Numbered from the stretch's first letter, positions 35,700 through 44,876 are shown. The stretch: 64,000 bases of DNA from WHSO01 sp963732875 (GCA_963732875.1 CAVTBD010000003.1:434001-498000); one strand, 5' to 3'. Numbers and translations are program-made. Notes: generated from the letters alone by a model not told the origin.

Positions 35700-36899
35700 C
35701 TACGGTGCCGCCGCGCCCTTGGACGGTTGCGGATCAGCGCTGGCGGCACGGACCCTGGGCGCGACCGGCATGTTGGGACGCAGCATCATCAGGTTGCTGA
35801 CGATCACGCGGTCGCCGGCGGCGAGCCCGCTGGTCACCACGCGCCTGCCCGCGACCGCGGCGCCCACGGTCACCTGGCGGTAGGCTACCTTGCCGTCATG
35901 GCCAACCACGTAGACGAACTTGCGGTCCTGGTCGGTCAGGATCGCCTTGTCGGTCAGCATCAGCGTGCGCTCCGCCGTGGCGGTGCCGAGCTTGACGCGG
36001 GCGAACATGCCGGGCAGCAGGGCGCCCAATTCGTTGGCGAACAGGGCGCGTGCCCGGATCGTGCCGGTGGTGGAATCGATTCGGTTGTCGAAGGTATGGA
36101 TGTGGCCCTGCACCTCCATGCCATCGGCGCCGCCCACCTCGAGACGGACCGGGATGGCGCGCTCGGCCTCCACGTTCTTCGCCCGGCTGCGCACGAACCG
36201 GAGATAGGTGTGTTCGTCCACCTCGAAGTCGGCGTAGATATCGCTGTCCGACACGATCGAGGTCAGGAGCGGGGCTCCCGGGCCGGCCTGGACCAGGTTG
36301 CCGAGCGTGATCTCGGCGCGGCTGACCCGGCCCGAGATCGGCGCCTTGACGAAGGCGTGGTCGAGATCGACCTGGGCCCGGGCGAGGCGTGCCTCGGCGG
36401 CCTCGACCTCGCTCTTGGAAACCGCGTCGGTATTCGCCCGTTCGTCGAGCACACGCTGGGCGATCGCCGAGGTGGTGATCAGGGAGCGCGCGCGCTTGAG
36501 TTCCTTGCCGGCGAGCCGGTAGCGCTCGCGCGCCGCCGCAAGCTCGGCCTTGGACTGCATCACGGCGGCCTGGTAGGGGCGGGGATCGATCACGAACAGG
36601 ACGTCGCCCCGCTTCACGCGCTGGCCGTCCTTGAAGCGGATCTCGACGATGGCGCCGCTGACCTGCGGGCGCAGGTCGACCGCATCGACGGCGCGCAGGC
36701 GCGCGGAGAACGTGTTCCACAGCCGCACCGGCGCCGGTTGCATCACGGCGACGTCGACGGGCACGGCGCGCGGCACCGCGGCCACGGCCTGGTTGCCGGC
36801 GGTGGTCTCGGTGACGCCCGAGGCGAACACGCCGATGCCGAGGACGGCCGCCACGGCGGTGGTGGCGAGGAGGGTCTTGATCTGAGTGGTACGCTTCAT
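35700..36899 (-). CDS. RND efflux periplasmic adaptor (membrane fusion protein)
   Basis: A 399-residue adaptor that links the RND pump to an outer-membrane channel. It has an N-terminal export signal/anchor (LLATTAVAAVLGIGVFASGV) and a lipoyl half-motif VSGAIVEIRFKDGQRVKRGDV, shown in part. A coiled-coil hairpin (about 100-160) is followed by the matching lipoyl half FVKAPISGRVSRAEITLGNLV and a beta-barrel. The ATG at 36899 begins the signal; a longer frame to 36980 would cover both operators. Two candidate TetR operators lie just upstream. Confidence 0.93.
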   Translation of the reverse strand: MKRTTQIKTLLATTAVAAVLGIGVFASGVTETTAGNQAVAAVPRAVPVDVAVMQPAPVRLWNTFSARLRAVDAVDLRPQVSGAIVEIRFKDGQRVKRGDVLFVIDPRPYQAAVMQSKAELAAARERYRLAGKELKRARSLITTSAIAQRVLDERANTDAVSKSEVEAAEARLARAQVDLDHAFVKAPISGRVSRAEITLGNLVQAGPGAPLLTSIVSDSDIYADFEVDEHTYLRFVRSRAKNVEAERAIPVRLEVGGADGMEVQGHIHTFDNRIDSTTGTIRARALFANELGALLPGMFARVKLGTATAERTLMLTDKAILTDQDRKFVYVVGHDGKVAYRQVTVGAAVAGRRVVTSGLAAGDRVIVSNLMMLRPNMPVAPRVRAASADPQPSKGAAAP

Positions 36900-36922
36900 G
36901 GGATTTTCCCCATCCAATGGAG

Positions 36923-36943
36923 ATACATACCGGTTGGTTTGTA
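36923..36943. promoter_or_regulatory. Candidate TetR operator A (efflux promoter)
   Basis: An imperfect palindrome with core ACCGGTTGGT and flanking ATACAT, 24 bp upstream of the adaptor start. It matches the other three sites around the TetR and efflux genes. Confidence 0.6.
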
Positions 36944-36954
36944 GACGGCGGAGA

Positions 36955-36975
36955 ATACATACCGATCGGTATGGT
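36955..36975. promoter_or_regulatory. Candidate TetR operator B (efflux promoter)
   Basis: The best palindrome of the set: ATACCGATCGGTAT, centred near 36965 and about 32 bp (three helical turns) from operator A, so two TetR dimers could bind the same face. Confidence 0.7.
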
Positions 36976-37070
36976 GTCAACCGGCAAAGTTAACGATGCG
37001 GGGTTGCAGTTTTTGCGGGGCAGGGAAGCGGGGGCGGAACCGGCCGCGGCGACTGCCTGGCCGGGAAAGC

Positions 37071-37772
37071 CTAGGCGCGGGCCGTGACAGGCTTATGAGC
37101 GGCGGTGCTCTTGCGGTGCGGCGCGGTCTTGGGGTGGGGGACGGCTGTGCGGCGATACTCGGCCTTGAGGTCCAGCAGCCGGTAGAGCCCGTCGCGCAGG
37201 TCGGTCTCGACGATGGCGCTGCTGTTGTAGGCGCGGGCGTAGATCATGAGGCCTTGGACGAAGGAGAAGGCCATGCGGGCGACCTGCTCGACGTCGGGAT
37301 CGCCATTGAGGTAGCCCTCGGTCTTGAGCCCGCGCACCAGGGCGGTGAGGTAACGGATCGCGTTTTCCGCCATTTCCTGGGCTGCCTGGCGGACCTTGGT
37401 CTCATCGAGGCCGACCTGACCGCCGGCCGAGAAGAACGGGCAGCCGGCTACTTCCAGATCGACCCCTTCCGGATAACGGTCGCCGCCGGCGAGATGGCAG
37501 AGAGTGTAGGCGATGATGCGTTCAAGCTGTTCGAGAGGGGCGAGGCTGGGGGAGCAGATCGCGTCCCAGTCGCCCTTGCTGAGTTCCCAGTGGTGCCGGG
37601 CGGCGGCGTAGAACAGGTCGGCCTTGGAATCGAAGTGGTGGTAGAACGCGCCCTTGGTCACGCCGGCCCGCTCGCAGATTTCGTTCACGCCGACGCTGCA
37701 GTAATTGCTCTGCCAGACGAGTTCGACAGCGGTCTCAAGAAGCCGGTCGCGGGTCTCGGTCGGATTGCGCAT
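37071..37772 (-). CDS. TetR/AcrR-family repressor of the RND operon
   Basis: A 233-residue regulator. The N-terminal helix-turn-helix (about 5-55) reads TRDRLLETAVELVWQSNYCS, then GVNEICERAGVTKGAFYHHF and DSKADLF, a classic TetR signature. The ligand domain follows, with a basic Lys/His/Arg-rich tail (TAVPHPKTAPHRKSTAAHK). The ATG at 37772 follows AGGTGG. It lies 171 bp upstream of the efflux genes on the same strand and has two candidate operators before its own start, so autoregulation plus control of the pump is likely. Confidence 0.92.
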   Translation of the reverse strand: MRNPTETRDRLLETAVELVWQSNYCSVGVNEICERAGVTKGAFYHHFDSKADLFYAAARHHWELSKGDWDAICSPSLAPLEQLERIIAYTLCHLAGGDRYPEGVDLEVAGCPFFSAGGQVGLDETKVRQAAQEMAENAIRYLTALVRGLKTEGYLNGDPDVEQVARMAFSFVQGLMIYARAYNSSAIVETDLRDGLYRLLDLKAEYRRTAVPHPKTAPHRKSTAAHKPVTARA

Positions 37773-37784
37773 GGGGCCACCTAA

Positions 37785-37803
37785 TCTACCGAATTGGTTT
37801 GTA
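37785..37803. promoter_or_regulatory. Candidate TetR operator D (tetR promoter)
   Basis: A weaker palindrome with core ACCGAATTGGT, followed by TTGTA, 16 bp above the tetR start. It resembles operator A in its degenerate right half. Confidence 0.45.
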
Positions 37804-37808
37804 TTAAT

Positions 37809-37830
37809 ATACATACCGGTCGGTATTATG
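37809..37830. promoter_or_regulatory. Candidate TetR operator C (tetR promoter)
   Basis: Core ACCGGTCGGT flanked by ATACAT on the left and ATTATG on the right, close to operator B in sequence. It lies upstream of tetR in an AT-rich patch. Confidence 0.65.
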
Positions 37831-37880
37831 CAAGCCCCCCTGTCCAAAATTCAGGCAGGCGCCTATCCCGGCGTAGTTCC

Positions 37881-39593
37881 TCAGTTATAGGCGAGCGGCC
37901 CCCGCATCAGCCGGCCGGGCAGCGCCCCGGTATGCTCGTTGTCGCGGATCAGGACCTCGCCGTTGACGATGGTGGCCTTGATGCCATCGGCCTTCTGCAG
38001 GAGGCGCGCCGCGCCGGTCGGCAGGTCGTGGACCAGCGTCGGCAGCTGCGGCTTCACCGTGTCGATGTCGAAGATGCACAGGTCGGCGTGCCAGCCCTCG
38101 CGCACGAGGCCACGCTTGCGCAAGCCCCAGAACGCGGCGACATCGAAGGTGATCTTGCGGATCGCCGATTCGAGAGTGATCGCCCCGGCGTTGCGCACCC
38201 AATGGCCGAGCAGGAAGGTATGCACCGGGTTGACCGTGACGGTCACGTGCGCCCCCGAATCGGTGAAGGTCACCGCCGTGCGCGGATGGTTGATCATGGC
38301 GATGCAGACGTCGAGGTCCTCGTTGTTGGCGGGATCGACGAAGAACAGCTTGAAGTCGCTTTCCACCGACATGTCGATCAGGAGCTCGATCGGGTCCTTT
38401 CCCGCCTCGGCGGCGCGCGCCGCCATGGACTTGAACGGCGGCAGGGTATCGGTCATCGGGAAGAACCAGTCCCAGTCCACCTTCGCCTGGAACGCGTTGG
38501 GCATGGAGGGATCGGGCTTGTGGACGTGGTTCTGCGCTGCCTCCACCAGCCGGCGGCGCACGGCCGGGTCCTTGAGCGCCTGTTTCTGCTCGGCGATCGG
38601 CTTCTTGCGGAATTCGGCCCAGGCGCCCTTGTCCCAGGGCATGATGGTGTCGAAGTTGCGCAGCGAATTGTGCCAGGTGGCGCTGCCCTGGATCAGCACC
38701 CTGCCGCCGCCCGCGGTGATCTCGTCGCACAGCAGTATCTGTTCCTGCCAGGTGTTCTTGCGCCAGCGCTTGTACCAGGGGTTGCCGAAGGTGATCGGCA
38801 CCCGGGTCTCGACCGCGAGATTCCTGATCTGCGCGCGCTCGGCAGCCGCCTGCTCGGCGCTGTGCTCGTTGTTCTCGCGCGCGATCTCGAACACGCCGGC
38901 GCCGAGATCGCTCATGACGCCGACCAGCGCCTCGACCTCCGACCACGCGGCGAGACGGCTCGCCACCGGGCGCCCGTCGGGCCTGCGGTGGGTGCTAGCG
39001 CAGGTGGTGCTCATGCCCATGGCACCGGCACGCAGGCTGGCGGTGAGCGCCTTCTTCATCCGGTCGATGTCGTCGGGGCCCGCCTTTTCCGCCATGGCAC
39101 GCTCGCCCATGACGTAGGTCCTGAGCGCCGAATGGCCGACGTAGCCGCCATAGTTGATGCCCTTGGGCAGGCGGTCGACCGCTTCCAGGTATTCCGGGAA
39201 GGTCTCCCACGACCACGGGATGCCGGCGTTCATGGCGGCGGGCGAGATGTCCTCGGCCCGCTCCAAGTTATCGAACACGAGGTGCTTGTCCTTCTCGGCA
39301 CAGGGCGCGAGTGAGAAGCCACAGTTGCCCATCACCACCGAGGTGACGCCGTGCCACACCGAGTTGTTGCCGAGCGGGTCCCAGAAGATCTGGGCGTCCA
39401 TGTGGGTGTGACCGTCGACGAAGCCGGGCGCGACGATGAGGCCCTCGGCGTCGATGGTTTCCCGGGCAGCTTCACCCTTGAGGTTGCCGATGGCGGCGAT
39501 CATGCCGTCCGTGATGCCGACGTCGGCGCGGTAGCCGGGCAGGCCGGAGCCGTCGACGACCGTGCCGCCGCGGACGAGGATGTCATAGGTCAT
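37881..39593 (-). CDS. N-acyl-D-amino-acid deacylase family amidohydrolase, copy 2
   Basis: A 570-residue zinc amidohydrolase of the D-aminoacylase group, which removes acyl groups from N-acyl-D-amino acids or related amides. Family marks are LIVAPGFVDGHTHMDAQIFW (metal HTH and Asp), VTSVVMGNCGFSLAPC (metal-bridging Cys), and FTDSGAHVTVTVNPVHTFLL and KITFDVAAFWGL near the end. It is about as long as, and clearly homologous to, the gene 35 bp upstream (39629-41353), a tandem duplication. The two share an operon with a Bug protein at 41428. Confidence 0.9.
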   Translation of the reverse strand: MTYDILVRGGTVVDGSGLPGYRADVGITDGMIAAIGNLKGEAARETIDAEGLIVAPGFVDGHTHMDAQIFWDPLGNNSVWHGVTSVVMGNCGFSLAPCAEKDKHLVFDNLERAEDISPAAMNAGIPWSWETFPEYLEAVDRLPKGINYGGYVGHSALRTYVMGERAMAEKAGPDDIDRMKKALTASLRAGAMGMSTTCASTHRRPDGRPVASRLAAWSEVEALVGVMSDLGAGVFEIARENNEHSAEQAAAERAQIRNLAVETRVPITFGNPWYKRWRKNTWQEQILLCDEITAGGGRVLIQGSATWHNSLRNFDTIMPWDKGAWAEFRKKPIAEQKQALKDPAVRRRLVEAAQNHVHKPDPSMPNAFQAKVDWDWFFPMTDTLPPFKSMAARAAEAGKDPIELLIDMSVESDFKLFFVDPANNEDLDVCIAMINHPRTAVTFTDSGAHVTVTVNPVHTFLLGHWVRNAGAITLESAIRKITFDVAAFWGLRKRGLVREGWHADLCIFDIDTVKPQLPTLVHDLPTGAARLLQKADGIKATIVNGEVLIRDNEHTGALPGRLMRGPLAYN

Positions 39594-39628
39594 TACGCAA
39601 TCTTCCTCTGACGCTTACGGGACGGCTG

Positions 39629-41353
39629 CTAGTTGGAGGCGAGCGGACCGCGCAGCAGCCGGCCGGGCAGGGCGCCGGTGTGCTCGCCGTCGCGCAGCAG
39701 CACCTCGCCGTTGACGATGGTCGCCATGATGCCGTCCGCCTTCTGCAGCAGGCGCGGTGCGCCGGTCGGCAGGTCGTGGACCAGCTTCGGCACGTGCGGA
39801 TTGACCGTGGCGAGATCGAAGATGCACACGTCGGCGTGGTAGCCCTCGCGCAGCAGGCCGCGCCCGCGCAAGCCCCAGAACGAGGCAATGTCGAAGGTGA
39901 TCTTGCGCACCGCCTGCTCGACCGGCAGCTTGCCGGTGTTGCGCACCCAGTGGCCGAGGGTGAAGGTGTGCACCGGGTTGAGGGTCGTCGCCACGTGCGC
40001 GCCCGCGTCGGTGAAGGTCACCGCGCAGTTGGGATGGCGGATCATCGCCAGCACCACGTCGTGGTCCTCGTTGTTGCTGGGATCGACGAAGAACAGCTTG
40101 AGGTCGTGCTCGAGCGACATGTCGATCATGACTTCGATCGGGTCCTTGTTCTGCTCGCGGGCTATATCGCCGACGGACTTGTACGGCGGCAGCACGCTGT
40201 CGACGAGCGGGAAGAACCAGTCCCACTGGACCGTGCGGTTGAGCGCGTTGGGGAAGGCAGGATTGGGCTTGTGCTTGAAGTTCCTGGCAGCCTCGATGAG
40301 CGTGTTGCGGACGTTCGGGTCGCGGAGCTGGCGGCGCTGCTCATCGAGCGGCTGCTGGCGGAACTCGATCCACACCGGGGCCTTGTCGAACGGCAGCAGG
40401 GTCTCGAACGAGCGCATGGAGCCGTGCCAGCCGGCACTGCCCTGGATCAGCACCCGGCCGCCGGCCGCGGTGATGTCGTCGCACATGGCGATCTGGTCGC
40501 GCCAGGCGTCGGGATCGGGCGAACGGCGGCTATACCAGGGGTTGCCGAACGTGATCGGCACCTTGGTGTCGGTGGCGAGCTTGGTGATCCGCTCGCGCTC
40601 GGCCTCGGACTTCTCGGTGCGCGCGTAGGCGGGTTCGCGGGCGATCTCGAACACCCCCGTGCCGAGCTTGCCCATGGTGCCGACCAGCGCTTCGATCTCC
40701 GACCACTCGGCGAAGCGGCTCGCGACCGGCGTGCCGTCCGGGGTGCGGTGGGTGCTGGTGACCGATGTGCTGAAGCCCATGGCGCCCGCGCGCAGGCTCG
40801 CCTCGAGCTCCTTCTGCATCGCCTTGACGTCGTCCTCGCCGGCGGCTTCCGCCGTGCCGCGCTTGCCCATGACGTGGGTGCGCAGCGCCGAATGGCCGAC
40901 GTAGCCCGAGTAGTTGATGCCCTTGGGCAGGCGGTCGATGGTATCGAGGTAGTCGGGATAGGTCTCCCACGACCATTCGATGCCGGCCTGCATCGCATCC
41001 GGCGAGATGTCCTCGGCGCGCTCGAGGTTGTGCATGGTCATGAGCTTGTCCTTCTCGGCGCAGGGCGCGAGCGAGAAGCCGCAGTTGCCCATCACCACCG
41101 AGGTTACGCCGTGCCAGCACGAGTTGTTGCCGAGCGGGTCCCAGAAGATCTGGGCGTCCATGTGGGTATGGGCGTCGATGAAGCCGGGGGCGACGATGTG
41201 GCCTTCGGCGTCGATGGTTTCCTCGGCGGTTTCGGCCTTGAGATCGCCGATCTTCGCGATCATGCCGTCGGTGATGCCGAGGTCGGCGCGATAGCCGGGC
41301 AGGCCCGAGCCGTCGACGATGGTGCCGCCGCGAATGATGATGTCATAGGCCAT
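39629..41353 (-). CDS. N-acyl-D-amino-acid deacylase family amidohydrolase, copy 1
   Basis: A 574-residue paralogue of the gene at 37881-39593. It shares HIVAPGFIDAHTHMDAQIFW, VTSVVMGNCGFSLAPC, VLIQGSAGWHGSMRSF (the other has a matching segment), and FTDAGAHVATTLNPVHTFTL. It probably has the same mechanism with a different acyl or amino-acid preference. The Bug binding-protein gene lies 74 bp upstream in the same direction. Confidence 0.9.
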   Translation of the reverse strand: MAYDIIIRGGTIVDGSGLPGYRADLGITDGMIAKIGDLKAETAEETIDAEGHIVAPGFIDAHTHMDAQIFWDPLGNNSCWHGVTSVVMGNCGFSLAPCAEKDKLMTMHNLERAEDISPDAMQAGIEWSWETYPDYLDTIDRLPKGINYSGYVGHSALRTHVMGKRGTAEAAGEDDVKAMQKELEASLRAGAMGFSTSVTSTHRTPDGTPVASRFAEWSEIEALVGTMGKLGTGVFEIAREPAYARTEKSEAERERITKLATDTKVPITFGNPWYSRRSPDPDAWRDQIAMCDDITAAGGRVLIQGSAGWHGSMRSFETLLPFDKAPVWIEFRQQPLDEQRRQLRDPNVRNTLIEAARNFKHKPNPAFPNALNRTVQWDWFFPLVDSVLPPYKSVGDIAREQNKDPIEVMIDMSLEHDLKLFFVDPSNNEDHDVVLAMIRHPNCAVTFTDAGAHVATTLNPVHTFTLGHWVRNTGKLPVEQAVRKITFDIASFWGLRGRGLLREGYHADVCIFDLATVNPHVPKLVHDLPTGAPRLLQKADGIMATIVNGEVLLRDGEHTGALPGRLLRGPLASN

Positions 41354-41427
41354 GTCGTTGCTCCCTTACGCTGGCGCGGTCTACCCCGCGTCTTGGTGTT
41401 GGCGGCGGCGGGGCAGGGCCCCGACGC

Positions 41428-42477
41428 CTATTTGCCGCCGATAATAGCGCGAACCTGCTTGAGAAGGGGCTCCGGAGTCGCATAAATCCGCTCGACCATC
41501 TTCTGGACCACTTCGCCCGGCACGGCCTTGGGTTGGGCGCGCCGTTTCTTGGCTTCCGCCAGGAACTTGGGGTCGGCACAGGTGGCGAGGAACGCGGCGC
41601 GCACCGCGGCGACGCGGTCGGCCGGCACGCCCTCGGCGAGGAAATAGGGCCGCGACATCTTGTACTTGGTGAACACCACCTCGAGCACGCGGCGCTCGTC
41701 CGGGTTCTTGACGATGTCGAGGGCGAACGGGACCCCTCTCTTGGTGAGGGCGGGCTCGGGATCGAGCGCCATCTGGATCGGGATCGTGACCTTGCCTTCC
41801 TTGAGCCAGGTCGGTTGCTTCACCGCGAGGCTCGCGTAGGAGGTGGCGGTCACGCCCGACACCTCGCCCTGCTCCATGGCGTGCATGATCGCCGCGTTGC
41901 CCTTGTAGCCGGTGATCAGCTTGAGCTTGGTGCCGAACACGTGGTTGAGCATGTTGGCGAGCACCGCCTCGTCGGTGTTGAGCGAGCTCGCGCCCACCAG
42001 CACCTGCTTTTTCCTGAGGTCGTCGAGGGATTTCACGCCGGCGGTGTGCCAGAACACGGACACGTAGACGCCCTGCTCGGCGCTGCCGATCCAGTTGAGC
42101 CGGGTGCCGTCGTACTTGGCTTTCTTGCCACCCGGCGACAGCAGGTGGAACACCGGCTCGAAGGCGATGCCGTTCTGGGGCGCGCCGATCACAGTGCCGT
42201 CCTTGGGCGCCACGTTGGCGACGTAGTTGGTCATCTTGAGGCTGCCCGAACCCGCCATGTTCTGGACCACGAACGTGGGCCGGCCGGGGATATGGCCGCC
42301 GAGATGGTGGGCGACGAGGCGGGCGTAGGTGTCGTAGCCGCCGCCCACATCCGAGCCCACCAGCATGGTGATCTGCTTGCCTTGATAGAACGAGGCGACG
42401 TCGTCGGCCGCGCGCGCGGCGGTGGCCGGGGCGAGCACCAGTGCCGCGACGGCGAGATACCGGAAAATCCTGTTCAT
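41428..42477 (-). CDS. Bug/TctC-family solute-binding protein
   Basis: A 349-residue exported binding protein with a signal peptide (YLAVAALVLAPATAARAADD). The ligand loop is VGSDVGGGYDTYARLVAHHL with the conserved Asp, and VVQNMAGSGSLKMTNYVANV follows. It lies upstream of two D-aminoacylase-type genes in the same direction, which suggests an N-acyl amino acid or related amide as ligand. No TctA/TctB nearby. Confidence 0.9.
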   Translation of the reverse strand: MNRIFRYLAVAALVLAPATAARAADDVASFYQGKQITMLVGSDVGGGYDTYARLVAHHLGGHIPGRPTFVVQNMAGSGSLKMTNYVANVAPKDGTVIGAPQNGIAFEPVFHLLSPGGKKAKYDGTRLNWIGSAEQGVYVSVFWHTAGVKSLDDLRKKQVLVGASSLNTDEAVLANMLNHVFGTKLKLITGYKGNAAIMHAMEQGEVSGVTATSYASLAVKQPTWLKEGKVTIPIQMALDPEPALTKRGVPFALDIVKNPDERRVLEVVFTKYKMSRPYFLAEGVPADRVAAVRAAFLATCADPKFLAEAKKRRAQPKAVPGEVVQKMVERIYATPEPLLKQVRAIIGGK

Positions 42478-42489
42478 GGGTTTCTCCCT

Positions 42490-42539
42490 AGAGCAGGGTC
42501 GGTTCAGATTGACTCAATCTGAACCGTGAATCCTGCTCT
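42490..42539. repeat. Compound palindrome 1 (REP-like)
   Basis: Nested inverted repeats: outer arms AGAGCAGG (42490-42497) and CCTGCTCT (42532-42539), inner perfect 11-bp arms GGTTCAGATTG (42501-42511) and CAATCTGAACC (42515-42525) around ACT. The pattern recalls the AGAGCAGG...TTCAGATTGA intergenic repeats seen in alphaproteobacteria. It sits 12 bp upstream of the Bug start. Confidence 0.7.
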
Positions 42540-42551
42540 GAATTCAAAGTG

Positions 42552-42604
42552 TAGAGCCTGATTCACAGCTCAGGATCGTTCCGATCTGAGCCGATCAGGC
42601 TCTA
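42552..42604. repeat. Compound palindrome 2 (REP-like)
   Basis: Outer perfect arms TAGAGCCTGAT (42552-42562) and ATCAGGCTCTA (42594-42604) enclose an inner stem, GCTCAGGATCG and CGATCTGAGC, with one bulged G. Like its neighbour, it begins with TAGAGC. The rest of the gap to 42944 holds no gene that I can support, only a GC-rich leader for the aldolase. Confidence 0.7.
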
Positions 42605-42944
42605 GGATGCCGAGACCTTTCACGCGTACGTAGGCGCGGGCGCCGAAGGCCCGGGGGGCGGAACGACCGCGCCGGGGACGCGTCCGGTACAAAGCTCGGG
42701 AACGGGAGAGGTTTCGGTGCCGGTTGCCACCGGCCTCGATGTTTGGCTCTAACCCTTTGATCCTGATTCCATTTTTCCTCCCGGTTCGCACGTCTTCGCG
42801 TGCTTCCCGTGACAAATGATATCGCCCGCTCCGGGGCACGGCCAGCGGAAACTCCGGCCCACGGCGCGGGCGGGCCGGGCTGGCGTGGGCGCGCCGGCCC
42901 GGCTAACATCGGGCCAAAACAGGACCAGGAACCGGGAGGACGGC

Positions 42945-43727
42945 ATGGCGGATACGATGGTGCGGAGCGAGGGCGCGTCGCTGCGCAGCAAGGTCAGCGC
43001 GGCGGAATGGGAGACGCGGCTCAATCTCGCGGCGGCTTTCCGCGTCGCCTACCACCTCGGCTGGAACGACCGTCTGGTCAATCACATCACCGCGCGGGTG
43101 CCCGACGAGCCCGGCCATTTCCTGATGAACCCGCACGGGCTCGGCTGGCACGAAGTCACCGCGTCCAGCCTGGTGAAGGCCGATTTCGACGGCCGCATCC
43201 TGAGCGAGGGCGACGTCGAGCTGGCGCCCGCGGGTCTCAACTTCCACAGTGCGATCCTGCGCGAGAAGCCCGAGGTCAACTGCGTGTGCCACACCCATCC
43301 CATGGCGGGCGTGGTGATCTCGACGACCAAGTGCGGCCTCAAGATCCTCGACCAGACCGGCTGCATCCTCCACGGCGAGGTCGGCTACCACGCGTTCGAG
43401 GGCTACGCCCGCGAGCAGGACGAGACACCGCGCATCATCGCCGATCTCGGTGAGGGCAAGGCGCTGATCATGTCGAACCACGGGCTCCTGACGGTGGGCC
43501 GCGACGTGGGCGAGGCCTTCGCCTTCATGCGCCGCCTGATCGCGGCGTGTGAGCTGCAGGAGCGCGTCATGTCGCTCGGCACCGAGTTCCGCGAGATTCC
43601 GGATGAGGTGAAGGCCTTCACCAAGCAGCAGGCGAGCCAGCGCCGTCCGAATCATCCTTACGGCGGGCCGGAATGGCGCATGAGCATGCGCCTCGCCGAC
43701 CAACTCTATCCCGACTACCGGAACTGA
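42945..43727 (+). CDS. Class II aldolase/adducin family protein
   Basis: A 260-residue metal-dependent aldolase or decarboxylase-type protein (FucA/AraD fold). Motifs are HLGWNDRLVNHITARVPDEP, FLMNPHGLGWHEVTASSLVK and the zinc site CVCHTHPMAGVVIST, with a late His in IMSNHGLLTVG. GGGAGG precedes the ATG at 42945; an upstream in-frame ATG is not supported. It converges on the D-2-hydroxyacid dehydrogenase. The substrate could be a hydroxy-acid phosphate or non-phosphorylated acid; not determinable. Confidence 0.87.
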   Translation: MADTMVRSEGASLRSKVSAAEWETRLNLAAAFRVAYHLGWNDRLVNHITARVPDEPGHFLMNPHGLGWHEVTASSLVKADFDGRILSEGDVELAPAGLNFHSAILREKPEVNCVCHTHPMAGVVISTTKCGLKILDQTGCILHGEVGYHAFEGYAREQDETPRIIADLGEGKALIMSNHGLLTVGRDVGEAFAFMRRLIAACELQERVMSLGTEFREIPDEVKAFTKQQASQRRPNHPYGGPEWRMSMRLADQLYPDYRN

Positions 43728-43734
43728 GCGCGCT

Positions 43735-44706
43735 TCACGCGAACTTCATGTTCTCCCAGTCGAGCACGCGGGTGAGCGGCTCGCCCGCCGTGTAGCGGCG
43801 GATATTGTCGTCGACGATGTCGAGCAGGAGAGCCGAGCTGTCGAAGCCGCCGCCGGCGATGTGCGGCGTGATGACCACATTGGGCAGCTGCCACAGCGGG
43901 CTCCCTTCGGGCAGCGGCTCGACCTTGGTAACGTCGAGGCCGGCGCCGGTGAGGCGCCCGTCGCGGCACGCGGCGGCCAGCGCATCCTCGTCTACCAGGT
44001 CGCCGCGCGCGATGTTGATCAGGATTGCGCCCTTCTTCATGGCCGCGAGGCTGTCGGCGTTGATGATGTCCATTGTGTCCACCGTCGCCGCCGTCGACAG
44101 CAGCACGACGTCGGCGCGCGCCAGCGCCTCCTTGAGGCGCGTGCGGGGCAACACCTCGTCCACCAGAGCGTCGGGCCGGTAGTCACGTGACACGCCGATC
44201 ACCTTCATGTCGAAGCCACGGGCGCGCCGTGCCGCTTCCTGACCGATCGCGCCGAGCCCGATGATGCAGATGGTCTTGCGGAAAAGCGCGATCATGGTGG
44301 GCTTGATGTCGAGCGGCCAGCCGCGTGTGCGCGCCGCGGCCTCGCTTTCCCGCATGCAGTGGCCGATCATCATCATCAGGACGAAGGCGTGCTCGGCGAC
44401 CATGGGTGCCGACAGGCCGGCGCTGTTGGTGACGATGACCCCTTCGGGAAAGCCGCCCGCGCGCAGCACGCTGTCGATGCCCGAGGTGGTGAACTGGATC
44501 CACTTGAGCTTGCGGCCCTGCTTCTTGACGGTCGCGACGAAATCCGCGTCGTAGCCCGAGGTCCAGGTCACCATCGCCTCGGCGTCGGGTAGCTCGCGGC
44601 CGGCCGCGTCGGCCCCGTCCGCAAAGACGAAGTCGTGATCCGGGTGGCGGCGGGCGAGCTCGGCGAGGTCGAACCGGTCGCGTTTGACGTAAAGGACGAT
44701 CTTCAT
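43735..44706 (-). CDS. D-2-hydroxyacid dehydrogenase
   Basis: A 323-residue NAD(P)-dependent dehydrogenase of the D-isomer-specific family. The Rossmann motif is IIGLGAIGQEAARRARGFDM. The catalytic Arg lies in ILINIARGDLVDEDAL, the Glu in LDVTKVEPLPEGSPLW and the His in VVITPHIAGGGFD. The hinge helix carries AVTWTSGYDADFVATVK. It may reduce a 2-oxo acid produced by neighbouring enzymes. Confidence 0.9.
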   Translation of the reverse strand: MKIVLYVKRDRFDLAELARRHPDHDFVFADGADAAGRELPDAEAMVTWTSGYDADFVATVKKQGRKLKWIQFTTSGIDSVLRAGGFPEGVIVTNSAGLSAPMVAEHAFVLMMMIGHCMRESEAAARTRGWPLDIKPTMIALFRKTICIIGLGAIGQEAARRARGFDMKVIGVSRDYRPDALVDEVLPRTRLKEALARADVVLLSTAATVDTMDIINADSLAAMKKGAILINIARGDLVDEDALAAACRDGRLTGAGLDVTKVEPLPEGSPLWQLPNVVITPHIAGGGFDSSALLLDIVDDNIRRYTAGEPLTRVLDWENMKFA

Positions 44707-44876
44707 GCTGGGCTTCCTCCCGGGGCGCCGGTGACGCTGCTGTTCTTCTGGTTGGCCCTGTTATAGCGAAAACCCGCGGATTGCGCTGGGTTTTCCGGGG
44801 ACTGGGGGATTGCCGCGCGCGGGCCGTTCCCCTAATCTGCGCCCGCCCCCATCAAGATTTTCGTCGGGAGAAAGCG

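Noticed and set aside
32653..35883. A 1076-codon plus-strand frame opposite the RND pump
   Set aside because: Low-complexity His/Glu/Arg-rich translation antisense to a full-length AcrB-type gene.
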